NCBI RefSeq assembly: GCF_003112555.1
Contig: NZ_BEWB01000003.1
Coordinates: 186,001 to 250,000 of the forward strand
Direction: 5' to 3'
Source of the DNA: Streptomyces coelicoflavus
GTDB lineage: Bacteria; Actinomycetota; Actinomycetes; Streptomycetales; Streptomycetaceae
Length of the DNA stretch: 64,000 nt
Notes under the pieces: model-generated
Databases searched by the model: none
Told to the model about the DNA's origin: nothing
Seen by the model: only the letters and a program-made list of their open reading frames with translations
Made by a program: the position numbers and the translations under genes
In this document: positions 62,228-64,000 of the stretch, one piece after another
Position numbering within the stretch: position 1 is the stretch's first letter
Layout of the letters: each line of letters starts with the position of its first letter

Positions 62228-62947
62228 CTATCCGCGACGCCGACGCGTCCGTCCGGTCCGAGCGGCCTTGGCCCGCTTAGCCGCGAAACGCACCCCGCCG
62301 GGGCTCTCGCCGACCTCGACCCGCACCACGGTGGACATGGGATCCACGACGCCCTCACCGACGTGCAGGATGGACGTCTCCTCCGCACCGAGTTTGCTCA
62401 GTGCCGCGGTCGCCGCCTTCAGCTCCTCCTCGGCCGTGTCTCCCTTGAGAGCGAGCATCTCGCCGTACGGGCGCAGCAGCGGGATACCCCAGGTGGCGAG
62501 CCGATCCAGCGGAGCGACGGCACGGGCCGTGACCACATGCACCGGCGGCATCTTGCCCATGACCTCCTCGGCCCGCCCCCGCACCACGGTGACGTGGTCC
62601 AGGCCCAGCAGCTCCACGACCTCGGTGAGGAAGTTCGTGCGCCGCAGCAGCGGCTCCAGAAGGGTGATCTTCAGGTCTTCCCGTACCAGCGCCAAGGGGA
62701 TCCCGGGCAGGCCGGCACCCGAGCCGACGTCGCACACCGTCACTCCCTCGGGTACGACCTCCGAGAGCACCGCGCAGTTCAGCAGGTGCCGCTCCCAGAG
62801 CCGGGGCACTTCACGCGGACCGATCAGCCCGCGCTTCACCCCCGCCTCGGCGAGCAGTTCCGCGTAGCGGACCGCGTCCGCATAGCGATCACCGAACACG
62901 TCACGTGCCTGCTCGGGTACAGGGGGGAGCTCCGCTGCCTCCGACAC
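62228..62947 (-). CDS. rsmG: 16S rRNA (guanine-N7) methyltransferase RsmG/GidB
   Basis: SAM-dependent methyltransferase of 239 aa modifying G527 of 16S rRNA; loss gives low-level streptomycin resistance in Streptomyces. SAM motif VCDVGSGAGLPGIPLAL, then LLEPLLRRTNFL and the family's VTARAVAPLDRL. GTG 62947 has AAGGA upstream. A basic C-terminus (KAARTGRTRRRRG) ends the protein. It follows jag and precedes parA. Confidence 0.96.
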   Translation of the reverse strand: MSEAAELPPVPEQARDVFGDRYADAVRYAELLAEAGVKRGLIGPREVPRLWERHLLNCAVLSEVVPEGVTVCDVGSGAGLPGIPLALVREDLKITLLEPLLRRTNFLTEVVELLGLDHVTVVRGRAEEVMGKMPPVHVVTARAVAPLDRLATWGIPLLRPYGEMLALKGDTAEEELKAATAALSKLGAEETSILHVGEGVVDPMSTVVRVEVGESPGGVRFAAKRAKAARTGRTRRRRG

Positions 62948-63026
62948 GGGGGACCGTCCTTCCGTACGGCACCGGGGCACAGGGCGCCGGTGCCAGAACC
63001 ACCAGAACTATCAGGCTGACAAAATT

Positions 63027-63055
63027 CGGCCCCGCCTGCGCAACAGACGGGGCCG
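63027..63055 (-). terminator. Terminator after jag
   Basis: CGGCCCCG and CGGGGCCG pair around a 13-nt loop; on the minus strand the stem is followed by AATTTT, a good T-run for this genome. Confidence 0.75.
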
Positions 63056-63074
63056 GAGAACGAGAGGGAACCGA

Positions 63075-63587
63075 TCAGGCGGGGAGCACGACGACGAAGC
63101 GCTCCGGCTCCTCGCCCTCGGACTCGCTGCGCAGACCCGCGGCCTTGACCGCGTCATGCACGACCTTGCGCTCGAAGGGCGTCATCGGCTCGAGCTGTAC
63201 GGACTCGCCGCTGCTCCTTGCCTCGGCCGCGGCCTTGGCGCCCAGCTCGGACAGCTCTGCGCGCTTGCCCGCCCGGTAACCCGCGATGTCGAGCATCAGC
63301 CGGCTGCGGTCACCGGTCTCCCGGTGCACGGCCAGGCGCGTCAGCTCCTGCAGAGCCTCCAGCACCTCGCCGTCCCGGCCGACCAGCTTCTGCAGGTCTC
63401 CGCCCTTGCTGTCGCTGATGATCGAGACGGAGGCACGGTCGGCCTCGACGTCCATGTCGATGTCGCCGTCGAGGTCGGCGATGTCGAGCAGACCTTCCAG
63501 GTAGTCCGCGGCAATCTCGCCCTCCTGCTCGAGGCGGGACAGGGTGTCTGCACCCTCGGCAGCGGCGGAGGTGGTGCCTTCCGTCAC
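63075..63587 (-). CDS. jag: Jag-like RNA-binding protein (KH and R3H domains)
   Basis: SpoIIIJ-associated (Jag/KhpB) type protein of 170 aa. KH-like region (KLVGRDGEVLEALQELTRLA) in the middle and a C-terminal R3H domain (LEPMTPFERKVVHDAVKAAG). Cytosolic, RNA-binding. It begins 15 bp after yidC and belongs to the rnpA-yidC-jag unit. Confidence 0.94.
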   Translation of the reverse strand: MTEGTTSAAAEGADTLSRLEQEGEIAADYLEGLLDIADLDGDIDMDVEADRASVSIISDSKGGDLQKLVGRDGEVLEALQELTRLAVHRETGDRSRLMLDIAGYRAGKRAELSELGAKAAAEARSSGESVQLEPMTPFERKVVHDAVKAAGLRSESEGEEPERFVVVLPA

Positions 63588-63602
63588 GGGATGGACTCCT
63601 TC

Positions 63603-64000
63603 TTACTTCTTCGACGGGGACTTGGGCCGCTGCGGGCCCTTGCGCTGTCCGGACTGGGCCTTGCTGCGGCCACCGCCGCCGGACTTCTGGGCCGGCTTCT
63701 TGGCACCGGCTGCGGGCTTGGCGTCCTGCTTGCCGGCCGGCTTGGCGTCCTCCGGCTCGTCCGACTTGGTCAGCGACGTCTTCGGCTCGGCCTCGCCGGC
63801 GGGCTTGGCCTGGCGCTGGGACTTGCTCTGGCGCTTGGGCTGCTGGCGCTTGGGCTGGCCCGCGGTCGTCACGGTCGAGCCGTCCGCGCTCTGGGCGGCC
63901 ACGGCGGCGTCGTTCTTCACCACGTTGCCATCGGTCTGAGCAGCCATGCCCGCCTTGTTCAGGCCGTTGATGAACTTGCGCTCGGCCTCGTTGCGGTCCC
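63603..64000 (-). CDS. yidC: Membrane protein insertase YidC, C-terminal part only
   Basis: Only the last 132 residues are in the window; the gene starts beyond the right edge. The last conserved stretch is [16 protein letters not shown], after the final membrane helix of YidC/OxaI proteins. It is followed by a Lys/Gln/Ala-rich cytoplasmic tail that ends [12 protein letters not shown], typical of actinobacterial YidC and able to contact the ribosome. The stop is TAA, rare in this window. The next gene outward should be rnpA. Confidence 0.9.
   Translation of the reverse strand, partial: DRNEAERKFINGLNKAGMAAQTDGNVVKNDAAVAAQSADGSTVTTAGQPKRQQPKRQSKSQRQAKPAGEAEPKTSLTKSDEPEDAKPAGKQDAKPAAGAKKPAQKSGGGGRSKAQSGQRKGPQRPKSPSKK

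Overview
The window is about 64 kb of high-GC actinobacterial chromosome and is almost certainly Streptomyces. The evidence is the presence of ssgA with ssgR, sigM with rsmA, a fused cydCD, femX, and many copies of the 14-bp Streptomyces parS palindrome. The right edge carries yidC-jag-rsmG-parA-parB, the set that lies next to rnpA/dnaA/oriC, so the replication origin should sit just beyond base 64000. As far as I remember the S. coelicolor map, gene order follows its core from about SCO3883 (yidC) to SCO3948. I see no prophage, IS element, CRISPR array, rRNA or tRNA; apart from a few small transporter/regulator groups this is conserved core.

Layout. 1-7.7 kb: the N-terminal two thirds of a DevS/DosT-like GAF sensor kinase, then the cytochrome bd genes cydA, cydB and cydCD on the minus strand, with a perfect Rex operator upstream of cydA. 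7.7-15.4 kb: a HisC-type aminotransferase, a LacI regulator, a 10-bp tandem repeat tract, a PPP-type phosphatase, a two-helix membrane protein, a TerD-vWA fusion and a lipoprotein. 15.4-20.5 kb: thiC behind a TPP riboswitch, a YibE/F membrane protein, and the sporulation pair ssgA/ssgR. 20.6-30.5 kb: small metabolic and regulatory genes (cupin, PtpA phosphatase, Cys/Met PLP enzyme, LysR, Nudix, GNATs, an MFS/MarR pair with an HbpS-like protein, a serine hydrolase). 30.6-35.7 kb: dnaB, a MATE transporter and the rpsF-ssb-rpsR-rplI operon. 35.9-43.0 kb: a cell-envelope group (FemX, an alanine-racemase-like protein, a GT87 glycosyltransferase, a class A penicillin-binding protein). 43.4-48.7 kb: PadR regulator, inositol-1-phosphate synthase, MFS transporter, a membrane-anchored LppU-like protein, CCA-adding enzyme. 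48.9-58.8 kb: a long co-directional run of DUF6049 protein, MurJ, pseudokinase, SigM, RsmA, TrxB and TrxA. 58.8-64 kb: GNAT, parB, parA, rsmG, jag, yidC (minus strand).

Themes. (1) Chromosome segregation: 13 perfect and 2 one-mismatch parS sites are scattered through the window. Some lie inside coding sequence, one overlaps a start codon, and several form the centre of longer palindromes at gene ends. (2) Redox and oxygen: Rex-cyd, a neighbouring kinase that keeps the DevS haem-ligand His and Tyr, a SigR-type promoter on trxBA, and SigM-RsmA. (3) Envelope growth: MurJ plus a pseudokinase that together match the single MviN protein of Mycobacterium, and FemX/PBP.

Starts were chosen from ribosome-binding sites and family length; many are GTG. 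Promoters and operators were read by eye and are predictions. No search was run, so family names rest on recognised motifs.
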